From: Actinomycetes bacterium
GTDB taxonomy: Bacteria; Actinomycetota; Acidimicrobiia; IMCC26256; PALSA-610
Direction: 5' to 3'
Assembly: GCA_025360585.1 (NCBI GenBank)
Contig: JANYBW010000032.1
Span: 1 to 41,640, forward strand
Length of the DNA: 41,640 bases
Of the stretch, positions 9,501 through 17,977 are shown one piece after another. A model generated the notes under the pieces. That model was not told the DNA's origin. It was given only the letters and a program-made list of their open reading frames with translations, and searched no databases. The position numbers were made by a program, and so were the translations under genes. The first letter of the stretch is position 1. Every line of letters starts with the position of its first letter.

Positions 9501-9808
9501 TGATGACCTCACCCCTCGCTCCGCATATTGCCGAAGAGCTCTGGCGGCGGGTGGGGCATACCAAGACCTGCACCTACGAGCCGTTCCCGGTACACGATCC
9601 AAAATGGCTCGTTGCCGAGACGGTTGAGATCCCCGTACAGGTCAATGGCAAGGTGCGTTCGAAGATCACCGTGGCTTCGGATGCCGATCAAGCCAGTTGC
9701 GAAGCGGCCGCGCGGGCTGATGAAAAGATCGTGGAGCTGTTGACGGATGCGACCGTCCGTAAGGTGGTTGTGGTCGCCGGCCGGATGGTGAACTTCGTCG
9801 TCGGCTAA
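6593..9808 (+). CDS. leuS: Leucyl-tRNA synthetase with two repeat-encoded insertions
   Basis: Attaches leucine to tRNA-Leu in the cytoplasm. Class I features: HIGH-type motif HVGH (residues 76-79), CP1 editing domain with [19 protein letters not shown], the [15 protein letters not shown] segment, KMSKS-type motif KIGKS (839-843) and a C-terminal domain ending [11 protein letters not shown]...[14 protein letters not shown]. At 1071 aa it is about 100 residues longer than usual for bacterial LeuRS. The excess is explained by two low-complexity blocks, residues about 315-361 just before the editing domain and about 696-752 before VDLYVGG, both built from one 42-bp DNA repeat read in different frames. 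Conserved sequence resumes immediately after each block, so the enzyme is probably active. The ATG at 6593 has a weak ribosome-binding site. Confidence 0.97.
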   Translation: MSDTQTPPSPEAPQFRYTSAFANEIEAKWQDFWEQDHTFWAPNATGPLSEPNGERSKLPKKFVLDMFPYPSGAGLHVGHPLGFIGTDVYARYMRMLGYNVLHSMGYDAFGLPAEQYAVQTGQHPAVTTLANITTYRAQLRALGLGHDPRRGVSTTDPEYYRFTQWIFLQVFNSWYDESNDCARHVNELIAELHHGTRLPDDGGAPWAERDALAQRRYVDDHRLAYIGEAPVNWCPGLGTVLANEEVTADGRSERGNFPVYKRPLKQWMMRITKYADRLLADLDLLDWTDSIKLMQRNWIGKSLGAEVDFPVVGLASGGSVGPLGVRAQASGGSVAPLGARAQASGGSVAPLGARAPASGGSIRVFTTRPDTLFGATYMVLAPEHELIDHIVANEWPECPVEWKGLFGTDRSPAEAVAAYRAFASSKSELERTSEGKDKTGVFTGAFAINPVNGQEIPVFIADYVLTGYGTGAIMAVPAHDQRDFEFAREFALEIVSVITPSNDWLAAHDGAAIDDCSTWSESFGGDGAARNSGNETVTLDGLFVAEAKVAITQWLTEQQVGAATTNYKLRDWLFSRQRYWGEPFPIIYDEHGPIAVPDSMLPVLLPEITNFEPATSDDPDALPSPPLARAEDWVIAELDLGDGRGTREYRREVNTMPQWAGSCWYYLRYLDPTNGERFVDRDVEHYWADTQETSASAGALGRASAGERGNAGALGGASAGERGRSGAFAGASAGERGRSGALGGANAGERGHAGLVDLYVGGVEHAVLHLLYARFWHKVLFDLGHVSTPEPFQRLFNQGYIQAYAFTDARGVYVEAREVIEDNGTFSYNGEPVNREYGKIGKSLKNVVTPDDMCAEYGADTFRMYEMFMGPMDASRPWSTRDVVGVNRFLQRLWRNCVDEFTGESRVTEAVIDDDTRRIVHRSIAAVTHDMPSLGFNTVVARLFELNNHLTKVVEASGGAPRQIVEPLILMTSPLAPHIAEELWRRVGHTKTCTYEPFPVHDPKWLVAETVEIPVQVNGKVRSKITVASDADQASCEAAARADEKIVELLTDATVRKVVVVAGRMVNFVVG
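7535..7676 (+). repeat. 42-bp tandem repeat block 1 inside leuS (Ser-Gly-Gly frame)
   Basis: Units start at 7535, 7577, 7619 and 7661 (three full, one partial), each opening gcgagcggggg and closing with a gcgcgagcgcag-like end. The unit starts at codon position 1 and reads [14 protein letters not shown], a 14-residue repeat. It lies in the linker between the catalytic core and the editing domain. The same DNA unit forms block 2 at 8680-8846. Confidence 0.95.
8680..8846 (+). repeat. 42-bp tandem repeat block 2 inside leuS (Gly-Glu-Arg frame)
   Basis: Units start at 8709, 8751, 8793 and 8835, preceded by a partial unit from about 8680. The DNA core (gcgagcggggg ... cttgggggcgcgagcgcag) is that of block 1. 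Here the unit starts at codon position 2, so it reads [14 protein letters not shown]. One copy has diverged (gcctttgcgggcgcgagc). The block sits between WADTQE and VDLYVGG, normally a short link in LeuRS. Confidence 0.95.
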
Positions 9809-9819
9809 GATCGTGATAA

Positions 9820-9843
9820 CGCCCGGGCTGTTGCTGCCGGGCG
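9820..9843 (+). terminator. Possible terminator hairpin after leuS
   Basis: A perfect 7-bp GC-rich stem (cgcccgg 9820-9826, ccgggcg 9837-9843) with a 10-base loop lies 11 bases after the leuS stop. It is not followed by a clear T-run, so intrinsic termination is only probable. Confidence 0.45.
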
Positions 9844-9909
9844 GCTACTTCCCCCAACGTAAAACTCCTTAGCGTTGCGCGCTCGCACGCGGTTGTGATT
9901 GGGGAATTC

Positions 9910-10653
9910 ATGCACGATCCCATAGATCCGGTGGCGGATCATCGCTCTCGATTTCATGCGTTGCTCAGTGATCGCCGTCGGCTGGCACTCGCGATCGTCA
10001 CGATGATCGCGATTGCGGTGGTCGGCTATTACGCGCTGCAGCCCCGGCCTGGGTTATCGCCACCGGGCGCGGGACCCGGAGGAACGAATGCAGACGGTAC
10101 CGGGTCTTCGGGTAGCTCGAACCCGACGGGCGTCTCAACGCCCTCGCGGCAAACGAACAACGGATACTCGGCCACAACCCGTGCGGACACCCCGTTGGTC
10201 GTGCACGTTGCGGGCGCCGTTGTGCACCCGGGGGTCGTGACGGTGCCCGCGGGCTCGCGCGTCGTTGATGCCATTGATGCCGTGGGCGGAGCCACCCGTC
10301 GAGCTGATCCGAATCAGCTTGATCTCGCGACAAAGCTCGTTGATGGGATGCGGATTTACGTGCCGAAAATGGGCGAGGTGCCCAACGCAGGAACGGGAAC
10401 GGGCGTGGGCATCACGGGCGGTGGAATCGCCGCGGGATCTGGCAGTGGGCCGTCGCCGAGCGCGCCGATCAACCTCAACACCGCAACCCAAGGTGAGCTC
10501 GAAACGCTTCCCGGCATTGGGCCGTCGCTCGCGAAGGAAATTCTCGCCGAACGAGATCGCCTCGGCGGTTACTCGACGATCGACGATTTGGGGCGCGTAC
10601 ACGGCATCGGGGCGCGTCGGCTCGCCCAATTGAAACCATTGGTGACGGTGTGA
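9910..10653 (+). CDS. comEA: Competence protein ComEA (DNA receptor for uptake)
   Basis: About 247 aa. An N-terminal transmembrane helix (AIVTMIAIAVVGYYAL) is followed by a low-complexity Gly/Ser/Thr linker. Next come an SLBB domain (VHVAGAVVHPGVVTVPAGSR) and a C-terminal helix-hairpin-helix DNA-binding domain (INLNTATQGELETLPGIGPSLAKEI ...VHGIGARRLAQLKPL). This is the ComEA layout: a membrane-anchored protein that binds incoming double-stranded DNA and hands it to ComEC. The ATG at 9910 is chosen because gggga lies just upstream. A GTG at 9895 in the same frame is the alternative. Its stop overlaps the comEC start by 4 bases. It may serve natural transformation, but type-IV pilus genes are not in this window. 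Confidence 0.92.
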   Translation: MHDPIDPVADHRSRFHALLSDRRRLALAIVTMIAIAVVGYYALQPRPGLSPPGAGPGGTNADGTGSSGSSNPTGVSTPSRQTNNGYSATTRADTPLVVHVAGAVVHPGVVTVPAGSRVVDAIDAVGGATRRADPNQLDLATKLVDGMRIYVPKMGEVPNAGTGTGVGITGGGIAAGSGSGPSPSAPINLNTATQGELETLPGIGPSLAKEILAERDRLGGYSTIDDLGRVHGIGARRLAQLKPLVTV

Positions 10654-12116
10654 TCCGGCTCGAGTGGAAACCTGCGGCCGCGGCCGTTGCTGCGGTTGCC
10701 GGCGTAATCCTGGGGCGAGTGCTGGGCGCGGGTTTCGGAGTTTGGCCGTTCAGCGGTGCGTGCTGCATCGTTGCTGGCGCGTTCGTGGGTTCGCGCTCGC
10801 ACGGCCAATCGTCGTCGATGGCGCGCAACGCAGCTATTGCCGCATCGGTAGGGCTGCTCGTAACTGCGGCAACCCAACGTTCACTCAACGGGCTCGCACA
10901 CCATGCGTTGCAGCACTCGACCGCGGCTCGCGCCGCGGTCGAAATCGAGGGCGAACTTGTGGGCGATCCGGTGCCGGGGCAGTTCGCGACGACGGTATTG
11001 GTTCGCGTTGATCGGGCGCGAATCCGACGCGGCCCCTGGCTACGGGTCGATCGCGTCCTGTTGAGTCACGCAACGAAAGGCAATGCCAGCGCGCTCGATG
11101 CGTTGGCGAGTGGTGATCACCTCCGCGTGCTGGGTGATCTTGCGGAGCTGCGCGGTTTCGACACGCGATCGCGGTGGCGTCACGCCGTTGCGCGTCTCGA
11201 TATTTTTGCGATCACTGCGATTGATGAGCCGCCGAGTCGGTTGATGCGCGGCGCGAATTGGTTGCGTGCGGTCGTGCAACGCGGTACCCAAAGCCTGCCC
11301 GAACGAGAGCGTGCTTTGCTTGATGGATTTTTGCTTGGGGATACTCGCTCGATTGATACTGCCACCGTTCAACAGTTTCGCGCGGCTGGCCTTTCGCATC
11401 TCCTCGCAGTCTCAGGCGCAAACGTTGCGTTTGTGTTGGCGTTGGCTGCGCCGCTCACTCGCCGCGGTCGCATCGGGTTGCGGCTCGCGTTCGGCATCGT
11501 GATTGTGATCGGGTTCGCGGCGATGACGCGTTTCGAGCCGTCGGTGCTGCGCGCGTCGGTGATGGCCGCGGTTGTGATGCTCGCGCAGTTCAGTGGGCGC
11601 AGGGTGTCCGCGGTTCGCGCGTTGTCCTACAGCGTTGTGGCGTTGCTGCTGGTCGATCCGTTGCTGTTGATGCAGGTGGGCTTTCAACTCTCGGTTGGTG
11701 CGTGCATAGGGATTGTGCTGTTTTCTGCGCCCCTCGCGCGCCGAGTGCCGGGCCCACGAGCAATCCGCAATGCGTTGTCAGTGAGTTTGGCGGCGCAGCT
11801 CGGCGTCGCTCCGGTGCTGTACGCCACCTTCGGCTCGCTGCCATGGGTCGCTCCGGCTGCGAATTTGCTCGCGGTTCCCGTGGCCGAACCCATCACAGTC
11901 ATTGGCTTGCCGGTTGCCGCACTCGGAGCTTGGTGGGCACCCCTTCGGTTGCTCCTGGTCCCGGTGCAGTGGCTGCTGCAATGGGTGGAAGCCGTCGCTC
12001 GCGTATCCACCGACACGCCGTGGCTAATTCTTGTGCTCGGTTCGCTCGTCGTCGTGCTCGGCGCAGTGTTGGCACCGAACCCCGGGCCGCGTGCACCGAT
12101 AGATTCGCCAACATGA
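10650..12116 (+). CDS. comEC: ComEC/Rec2-type DNA uptake channel, short form
   Basis: 488 aa polytopic membrane protein. N-terminal helices and a soluble segment (about 90-200, DUF4131-like) precede the competence domain, whose hallmark is LLDGFLLGDTRSID...FRAAGLSHLLAVSGANV. Then come multiple helices with SVLRASVMA and VGFQLSVGACIGIV. ComEC forms the inner-membrane channel for single-stranded DNA. This version stops after the membrane domain and lacks the C-terminal metallo-beta-lactamase-like domain of the roughly 750-aa forms. The GTG start overlaps comEA by 4 bases (gtga) and its stop overlaps holA (atga), so the three genes are probably co-translated. Confidence 0.92.
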   Translation: MIRLEWKPAAAAVAAVAGVILGRVLGAGFGVWPFSGACCIVAGAFVGSRSHGQSSSMARNAAIAASVGLLVTAATQRSLNGLAHHALQHSTAARAAVEIEGELVGDPVPGQFATTVLVRVDRARIRRGPWLRVDRVLLSHATKGNASALDALASGDHLRVLGDLAELRGFDTRSRWRHAVARLDIFAITAIDEPPSRLMRGANWLRAVVQRGTQSLPERERALLDGFLLGDTRSIDTATVQQFRAAGLSHLLAVSGANVAFVLALAAPLTRRGRIGLRLAFGIVIVIGFAAMTRFEPSVLRASVMAAVVMLAQFSGRRVSAVRALSYSVVALLLVDPLLLMQVGFQLSVGACIGIVLFSAPLARRVPGPRAIRNALSVSLAAQLGVAPVLYATFGSLPWVAPAANLLAVPVAEPITVIGLPVAALGAWWAPLRLLLVPVQWLLQWVEAVARVSTDTPWLILVLGSLVVVLGAVLAPNPGPRAPIDSPT

Positions 12117-13210
12117 ACGCGCCGATCACGTACATCAAAGGTGAAGATCCGGTCCTGCGCGATCGTGAAGCGCACCGCCTCATCGATGTGCTGCTCGACG
12201 GCGCCGACAAGCTCTATGCGCTGGAAGACTTTTCGATTGAATCAAAACGGCGAAGTGCCGATGACGGCGACGCCAGCGACGATACCGACGACACCATCAC
12301 GGCCAATGAAGCAAACACATTTCGCTCGGTGATGAACGCGTTGTCGATCCCGCCATTTATGACTCCATTGCGCGTCGTGGTGATCCGCAATATCGCGAGC
12401 CTGAATGCGGATCAGGCGGCGATGATCGCGCAGTACATCGAGGACCCTCTGGACGGTGTGTTTGTCGTACTCGTTGCCGGTGGCGGGCGATTGAATACCG
12501 GCCTCGATAAGGCCATCAAGGCCCACAAGGTGCCGATCGTTGCGCCGAAATCCGAAAAGACCGGCGATGTGCTCGAAGCAGCACTCGCGGGCGCGAAGCT
12601 CACCCTTGCGAACTCTGCTCGCCAGACCATTGCGGATCGTCTTGGCGACGATGCTGGCCGGATCCCGGAACTGATTGCGTTGCTCGTATCGACCTTCGGC
12701 GAAGGCGTACAACTTCGTATCGAAGAAATCGAACCGTACTTAGGTGAGCAGGGGGCGGTCGCGCCGTACATGCTCACGAATGCGATCGATGCCGGCGATA
12801 CCGCTGCCGCGCTGGAGATTCTTCATCGGCTCATGTACGCGACGAGCGCGCGCGCCCCGAAGCCGATGCATCCATTGCAGATCATGGGAATGCTCACGCG
12901 TCATTACGAAACGATGGTGCGTATCGATTCACCGGATGTGAATTCCAAACAACAAGCTGCCGCAGTATTGGGGATGAAGGAATACCCGGCCGGGTTGCGG
13001 TTGGCAACCACCCAACGGCTCGGAACCAAAGGCATCACGAACGCAATCGGCTTGTTGGCAACCGCGGACTTGGATTTTCGGGGCGGTGTGGGTGGAAGCC
13101 GAGCGATTCCGAGCGAGACCGTTATCGAAGTGTTGGTAGCGCGCCTCGCAGGTTTGGCGAAACGTTCGGGCGCGAAAAGCGCCGCCTCGACGGGATCGTG
13201 GCGGCGCTGA
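12113..13210 (+). CDS. holA: DNA polymerase III delta subunit (clamp loader)
   Basis: 365 aa starting at the ATG that overlaps the comEC stop (atga). The N-terminal MNAPITYIKGEDPVLRDREA matches the start of HolA proteins (YLxGxDxxLxxE pattern). A Rossmann-like AAA+ domain without Walker motifs follows, with TPLRVVVIRNI and an LNADQ...YIEDP segment. The C-terminal helical collar includes HPLQIMGMLTRHYETMVRI and ends Arg-rich. HolA opens the sliding clamp within the clamp-loader complex. Its position after comEA-comEC and before rpsT is a common bacterial arrangement and supports the call. Confidence 0.92.
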   Translation: MNAPITYIKGEDPVLRDREAHRLIDVLLDGADKLYALEDFSIESKRRSADDGDASDDTDDTITANEANTFRSVMNALSIPPFMTPLRVVVIRNIASLNADQAAMIAQYIEDPLDGVFVVLVAGGGRLNTGLDKAIKAHKVPIVAPKSEKTGDVLEAALAGAKLTLANSARQTIADRLGDDAGRIPELIALLVSTFGEGVQLRIEEIEPYLGEQGAVAPYMLTNAIDAGDTAAALEILHRLMYATSARAPKPMHPLQIMGMLTRHYETMVRIDSPDVNSKQQAAAVLGMKEYPAGLRLATTQRLGTKGITNAIGLLATADLDFRGGVGGSRAIPSETVIEVLVARLAGLAKRSGAKSAASTGSWRR

Positions 13211-13234
13211 TACGAGATATGGAACTGGAGAGCA

Positions 13235-13247
13235 GGCCCAGCGGGCC
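13235..13247. terminator. Small hairpin between convergent holA and rpsT
   Basis: ggccc (13235-13239) and gggcc (13243-13247) form a 5-bp GC stem with a 3-base loop in the 58-base gap between two convergent genes, where a two-way terminator is expected. There is no clear T-run on either side. Confidence 0.3.
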
Positions 13248-13268
13248 GAATGGTTCTGTGGTGCGTGA

Positions 13269-13538
13269 CTAGTTTGACGCAGCCGCTTTGTTCGCGGCTT
13301 TCATCAATCGTGACGTGCGGCGAGCCGCTTGGTTCTTGTGCACCACGCCACGACGACCAGCTTTCGCGAGGCGCTTTTGCGCCATCGAGATGAGCTCCGT
13401 GGTGTTTTCGTCGCCAGCATTAATTGCGGCGCGAGCAACCTTGGTGCGCGTCTTCAACTCGGACCGCACGCCCTTGTTGCGAATCCGCCGCTTTTCGTTG
13501 GTGATGTTGCGCTTTTTTTGTGATTTGATATTCGCCAT
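13269..13538 (-). CDS. rpsT: Small ribosomal subunit protein bS20
   Basis: 89 aa, strongly basic, starting MANIKSQKKRNITNEKRR and ending in an Ala/Lys-rich helix (HKNQAARRTSRLMKAANK). This is the full S20 family pattern, a 16S rRNA-binding helical bundle protein of the 30S body. It is transcribed away from lepA. The 151 bases between the two starts (13539-13689) must hold both promoters. The upstream sequence of rpsT contains short purine-rich stretches (cgaggtctcagg) that could serve as a ribosome-binding site. Confidence 0.98.
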   Translation of the reverse strand: MANIKSQKKRNITNEKRRIRNKGVRSELKTRTKVARAAINAGDENTTELISMAQKRLAKAGRRGVVHKNQAARRTSRLMKAANKAAASN

Positions 13539-13689
13539 AGGGCGCCTGAGACCTCGTGATCGTTTCTAGAACCGCAGGAGGGTACCAGCCCACTGCTCCA
13601 GTCGCCGATTCTGCGTCCTCGGCCTGAACTTGCCGAGAGTTTGTCAAAGTGGCGCCTACGCTGTGAGTTTCCCCCGCCAGGCAGGCTTT

Positions 13690-15474
13690 GTGACCGCGCT
13701 CGACAAGATCCGCAACTTATCGATTATCGCCCACGTCGACCACGGTAAGTCGACTTTGGCCGATCGCTTGCTCGAAATCACCGGGGCCGTCGACAAGCGC
13801 GATATGCGGGCCCAGTACCTCGATTCGATGGATCTCGAACGCGAACGCGGGATCACGATCAAGGCCCAAAACGTCCGGGTGGAATGGAAGCAGCACACGA
13901 TCCACCTGATCGACACGCCGGGCCACGTCGATTTTGGCTACGAGGTCAGCCGATCGCTGGCGGCCTGCGAAGGTGTGGTCCTGCTCGTCGATGCGAGTCA
14001 AGGTATCGAGGCCCAAACCCTGGCGAACTGTTATCTCGCGTTGGAAAACGATCTGACGATTGTGCCGGTTCTCAACAAAATTGATCTACCGGCGGCCGAG
14101 CCTGAAAAACGTGCGGCGGAGATCGAAAAAGTGTTGGGCTTGCCCGCCAAAGACACGCTGCATATCTCGGCCAAAACCGGGATGGGGGTCGAGGCCGTTC
14201 TTGATGCGATCATCGCTCGAATCCCCGCGCCGGTCGGCAATATCGACGACCCGTTGCAGGCATTGATTTTCGATTCCTATTACGACGCCTATCGCGGGGT
14301 GATCAGCGCCGTTCGGGTATTCAACGGTTCGTTGCGCACTGGTTCGCGGCTGCGGTACGTGAATCTCAAGATGAATCACGATGCTGAAGAAGTCGGGGTC
14401 CGGCTGCCGGTGCCGACACCGGTCGCGGTGCTCGGGCCCGGCGAGGTTGGCTATTTGATCGCGGGCATTAAAGATGTCGGGGAAGCCAAAGTGGGTGAGA
14501 CCGTCACCGATGCGGCGAAACCCGCAGAACCACTCGGTGGTTACGACGACCCGAAGCCGATGGTCTTTTGCGGTTTGTATCCCGTGCACGGCGACGAGTT
14601 CGCAGAACTGCGTGAAGCGTTGGAAAAATTGCGTCTCAACGACAGCAGTTTCACCTACGAACCCGAAACCTCCGGTGCGCTGGGTTTTGGATTTCGTTGC
14701 GGTTTTCTTGGCTTATTGCACATGGAGATCACGCGCGAACGGCTTGAGCGCGAATACAACTTGTCGCTCGTTGCGACGGCCCCGAACGTTGAGTACGTGT
14801 GCAATCTCACCGACGGCGATCGGGAGGTAATCGATAACCCGAGTTCGATGCCGTTGCCGCAGAAAATCGACAGTATCGAAGAACCGTATATTCGGATCAA
14901 CCTGTTGACCCCGACGGAATTCATCGGCACGTTGATGGAACTCTCCCAGAATCGTCGTGGCGAACTTCAGCGTATGGATTACCTCAGCGAAGATCGCGTA
15001 GAGATCGTCTACGACATCCCGTTGGGCGAAATCGTCATGGATTTCTTTGATCAAATGAAGTCGCGCAGCCGTGGGTATGCCTCGCTCGATTACGAAGCGA
15101 TCGGCTACCGCAAGAGCGCGTTGGTGAAGGTCGACATCTTGTTGAATGCTGTCCCCGTCGACGCGTTTTCGAGCATCGTGCACAAAGATCGTTCGTACGA
15201 CTACGGCAAAAAGATGGTCTCGAAGCTCCGCGAATTGATTCCGCGCCAGCTGTTCGACGTGCCGATTCAGGCTGCCGTTGGTGGTCGCATCATTGCTCGC
15301 GAGACGGTGAAAGCGAAACGCAAAGACGTCCTGGCGAAGTGTTACGGCGGCGATATCTCACGGAAGCGCAAGCTGCTGGAGAAACAAAAAGACGGCAAGA
15401 AAAAGATGAAACAAATCGGCAGTGTCGAAGTGCCGCAAGAAGCGTTCGTCGCCGCCCTCAAACTCGACGAATAA
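13690..15474 (+). CDS. lepA: Elongation factor 4 (LepA), ribosome back-translocating GTPase
   Basis: 594 aa from the GTG at 13690, close to the usual 600. G1 is AHVDHGKST, switch I follows, with ERERGITI ahead of G3 DTPGHVDF, and G4 is NKID. LepA-specific domains follow, with GYLIAGIKD, the conserved [12 protein letters not shown] and [15 protein letters not shown], and the C-terminal domain ending in [19 protein letters not shown] and [13 protein letters not shown]. The GTG was chosen because the sequence before it is not conserved and because an aggcagg sequence lies just upstream. In-frame TTG 13630 and GTG 13663 are the alternatives. LepA remodels stalled or mis-translocated ribosomes, and neighbouring rpsT fits the translation theme. 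Confidence 0.97.
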   Translation: MTALDKIRNLSIIAHVDHGKSTLADRLLEITGAVDKRDMRAQYLDSMDLERERGITIKAQNVRVEWKQHTIHLIDTPGHVDFGYEVSRSLAACEGVVLLVDASQGIEAQTLANCYLALENDLTIVPVLNKIDLPAAEPEKRAAEIEKVLGLPAKDTLHISAKTGMGVEAVLDAIIARIPAPVGNIDDPLQALIFDSYYDAYRGVISAVRVFNGSLRTGSRLRYVNLKMNHDAEEVGVRLPVPTPVAVLGPGEVGYLIAGIKDVGEAKVGETVTDAAKPAEPLGGYDDPKPMVFCGLYPVHGDEFAELREALEKLRLNDSSFTYEPETSGALGFGFRCGFLGLLHMEITRERLEREYNLSLVATAPNVEYVCNLTDGDREVIDNPSSMPLPQKIDSIEEPYIRINLLTPTEFIGTLMELSQNRRGELQRMDYLSEDRVEIVYDIPLGEIVMDFFDQMKSRSRGYASLDYEAIGYRKSALVKVDILLNAVPVDAFSSIVHKDRSYDYGKKMVSKLRELIPRQLFDVPIQAAVGGRIIARETVKAKRKDVLAKCYGGDISRKRKLLEKQKDGKKKMKQIGSVEVPQEAFVAALKLDE

Positions 15475-15644
15475 CCCACCCCAACGCCCCATCCAGCGTT
15501 TCCCGGAGCTTTTCACCCGGATTCCGCAATTCTACGCCCACCAAAATCACGCGGGCGAGTGCCCAAACCCAAAACAGTCTCAGCAGCATTGCGATAGGAC
15601 CTTCAGCTTCAACAGCACGATTTGGGTCCGTTGCCCTCGGCAGA

Positions 15645-15670
15645 CGTGGCTAGAAAGGGGTTTAGCCGCG
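15645..15670 (-). terminator. Possible terminator hairpin in the lepA / small-gene convergent gap
   Basis: An 8-bp stem with one G-T pair (15645-15652 with 15663-15670) and a 10-base loop lies about 30 bases past the stop of the leftward gene at 15699 and 170 bases past lepA. It could end the leftward transcript. The rest of the 224-base gap (15475-15698) shows no gene or RNA that I recognise. Confidence 0.35.
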
Positions 15671-15698
15671 GCGTCGTTCCAGGCACGCCGGATCGACG

Positions 15699-16100
15699 TT
15701 ACGTCGAAATGCGCGCGATGGCGTCTTTGAGTAGGGTGTCGCCGCGCAGAAACGTGATGTCTTGTGGCCACGGATCGATGGGTACGAAGCCCATGGGCGG
15801 CGCAGTCTCGGCGCCTGTGCGGAGCGCGGTCGGAATGTCGGCAACGGCGTGATCCTCACGGCCGCGGTTCCACAGCAACAGCGAACGGGAACCGCACGCG
15901 AGTGCTACAACTCGCCGCTCGGAGTCATGATCGGACACCTTCGGTTCACCCGCCAGCACAATTATCCACCCGTGCCGCGTGATCGACTCACCCCGAGCGA
16001 TGCGCGTGATCCAGCCGACGCGGTCGTGTAAACGCGCGTCAATCGCGACCGTCGAAGGATGGGCATTACACCAGGCGAGGAGCTCGGAAAGCTTGTTCAC
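15699..16100 (-). CDS. Small protein of unknown function downstream of an acyl-CoA dehydrogenase
   Basis: 133 aa, starting MNKLSELLAWCNAHPSTVAI. I do not recognise the family. No signal peptide, transmembrane helix or Cys/His metal pattern is visible. It has a mixed alpha/beta-looking composition with segments such as GWIIVLAGEP and SRSLLLWNRG. Its ATG overlaps the stop of the acyl-CoA dehydrogenase by 4 bases, so the two are very likely co-transcribed and co-translated. That coupling, not the sequence, is the main evidence that it is a real gene. A lipid- or acyl-CoA-related role would be guesswork. Confidence 0.65.
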   Translation of the reverse strand: MNKLSELLAWCNAHPSTVAIDARLHDRVGWITRIARGESITRHGWIIVLAGEPKVSDHDSERRVVALACGSRSLLLWNRGREDHAVADIPTALRTGAETAPPMGFVPIDPWPQDITFLRGDTLLKDAIARIST

Positions 16101-17245
16101 CTAGCGCTCGGCTCCTTCGGCAAGCCGAGGACACGTTCGCCCAAAATATTGCGTTGTACTTCGCTGGTGCCGCCACCGATTGTCAGTGCGGCCGAATACA
16201 AGAACCCGTAGGACCACATGGGCGAATCGTCACCGTGCGGCCCCCATTGCGCGGCGAGCGCGGCGGTTCCTGCGAGTTTGAGCGCCATCGCCATGACGTG
16301 TTGGCCATGCGGATCAGAAATTGCTTTGCGCACGGAAGCCTCGGCCCCCGGTTCGAGACCGCGTAGTCGGGCCATCAGCGTTCGCATGCGAATGAGTTCG
16401 AGTAAGCGCGCTTCGATGTACAGCGTGGCGAGCCGTTGGCGCATGATTGGGTCCGTGCAACCTCCGTTGCTGCGAACGATGTCGAGTACATCGTGCGCGG
16501 TCGGCCCGCGGCCCCAAAGCGCGCCTTCACCCGAAAGTGAAACCCGTTCGTTGCCGAGCGTGACCTTCGCGAGCCGCCAACCGTCGTCGATCGCGCCAAT
16601 TACGTTGGCGACAGGAATACGGACCGAATCGAAGAACACTTCATTGAACTCGTGCGTTCCCGTCATCTGCACCAACGGCCGCACGGTGATGCCAGGTGTC
16701 TGCATATCCACAACGAAGTAGGTAATGGACTGCTGATCATCGCGGTCGTCTTCGAAGTTCGTGCGGGCCAACAAGATGCCCCAGCGCGAAACGTGGGCGA
16801 GCGTTGTCCATACCTTTTGGCCGTTTACAACGAACTCGTCGCCGTCGCGAACGGCTCGAGTCTGCACCGAAGCGAGATCGCTACCAGCCTCAGGTTCGCT
16901 AAAGAGTTGGCACCAAATTTCGGAGCCGTCGAGCAACGACGGCAACCACTGCGATTGTTGTTCGGGCGTCCCTGCAACCAACAACGTTGGACCGGCCCAG
17001 CCAATGCCGATCGGGTTGAGGGGTTTGGGAACTTCGCGGCGCCGCAGTTCATCATCGATCGCGAGTTGTTCCCACGCTCCTGCCCCGCGACCCCAAGGCT
17101 CGGGCCAGTGAGGTGCAGCGTACCCAGAAGCCGCGAACTGGCGAGCGAAATCCGTGGGATACACGCCGTCCGGGGCGGCATGATCGAGAAACGCGGCAGT
17201 CTCGGCTCGTGCGGCTTGGGCAGTTTTGGGCCAATCAAGATCCAT
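16097..17245 (-). CDS. Acyl-CoA dehydrogenase (FadE-type)
   Basis: 382 aa from the ATG at 17245. An in-frame ATG at 17272 would add nine residues, but MDLDWPKTAQAARAE is the usual family start. The FAD-dependent enzyme oxidises acyl-CoA to enoyl-CoA. Visible signatures are CQLFSEPEAGSDLASVQTRA and VNGQKVWTT (flavin/substrate binding), then MTGTHEFNEVFFDSVRIP and the C-terminal GGGTSEVQRNILGERVLGLP. At the position where medium-chain enzymes carry the catalytic Glu (the E of YEGT), this protein has Gly. That is common among actinobacterial FadE paralogues, which may use another base or a partner subunit. No partner FadE is adjacent. The substrate (fatty acid, sterol side chain or other) cannot be told. 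Confidence 0.92.
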   Translation of the reverse strand: MDLDWPKTAQAARAETAAFLDHAAPDGVYPTDFARQFAASGYAAPHWPEPWGRGAGAWEQLAIDDELRRREVPKPLNPIGIGWAGPTLLVAGTPEQQSQWLPSLLDGSEIWCQLFSEPEAGSDLASVQTRAVRDGDEFVVNGQKVWTTLAHVSRWGILLARTNFEDDRDDQQSITYFVVDMQTPGITVRPLVQMTGTHEFNEVFFDSVRIPVANVIGAIDDGWRLAKVTLGNERVSLSGEGALWGRGPTAHDVLDIVRSNGGCTDPIMRQRLATLYIEARLLELIRMRTLMARLRGLEPGAEASVRKAISDPHGQHVMAMALKLAGTAALAAQWGPHGDDSPMWSYGFLYSAALTIGGGTSEVQRNILGERVLGLPKEPSAR

Positions 17246-17305
17246 GGACAGCGACGCTATGGCACAAACCATCCACTTACCCCGTTAGCCTCGAATACAC
17301 ACTGT

Positions 17306-17977
17306 ATGGATGATGCCGCCGCGCTGAGACGCACCACTGAAGGGCCGGTCGATGGGCTGGTCGATGGGCCGGGCGACGGGCCGCGCGTGATCGATCTTGC
17401 TTTGCTCGACGGTGCTCGCGCTGCGGATCACGCGTTCGTGCAACTCATTGTGGAACGTGATGAGCAAGCTTTCGCTGCGGTCTACCGATTGCATGGCGAC
17501 GCGTGTTTCGCGCTGGCTCGCAAAGTCCTTGCGGATCGAACGTTGGCCGAAGAAGTTGTGCAAGAAGCGTTTGTGCGCTTGTGGAATTCTCCGGAACGCT
17601 ACGACGCGAGTCGCGGCAGTTTGCGGTCGTTCATGCTCGCGCAGATTCATGGCCGCAGTGTTGATGTGCTGCGTTCCGAACGATCGCGTCGAGCCCGCGA
17701 AGAGCGTGATTCTCAAAGCAAACAAACGATGACTCGCTTCGATGACCTCGAACAAGAAGTGATCGATCTTGCCCAGGCCGAAGCAGTCCGAACCGCCCTG
17801 AGCTCACTGTCGCAGTTAGAACGCCAAGCCATCGAACTTGCCTATTTTGGCGGCCATAGCTATCGCGATGTTGCCGTCTTGTTGGAGCAAGCCGAAGGCA
17901 CTGTGAAAAGTCGAATTCGCACCGGATTACTACGCCTCCGGGCGAGCATGATCGACGCGGGATACCCAGGCTCATGA
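17306..17977 (+). CDS. ECF-family RNA polymerase sigma factor
   Basis: 223 aa from the ATG at 17306. After a short Gly/Asp-Pro-rich N-terminus (repeated GPVDG/GPGDG), region 2 is clear: FAAVYRLHGDACFALARKVL...AEEVVQEAFVRLWNSPERYD, followed by the GSLRSFMLAQIHGRSVDVLRSE -10 recognition part. Region 4 follows, with LSQLERQAIELAYFGGHSYRDVA and EGTVKSRIRTGLLRLR. The gene overlaps the anti-sigma gene by 4 bases (atga), the usual pairing for SigK-like ECF factors held inactive at the membrane until an external signal. No sigma-specific promoter of its own could be recognised. It is divergent from the acyl-CoA dehydrogenase, with only 60 bases between the starts. Confidence 0.94.
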   Translation: MDDAAALRRTTEGPVDGLVDGPGDGPRVIDLALLDGARAADHAFVQLIVERDEQAFAAVYRLHGDACFALARKVLADRTLAEEVVQEAFVRLWNSPERYDASRGSLRSFMLAQIHGRSVDVLRSERSRRAREERDSQSKQTMTRFDDLEQEVIDLAQAEAVRTALSSLSQLERQAIELAYFGGHSYRDVAVLLEQAEGTVKSRIRTGLLRLRASMIDAGYPGS

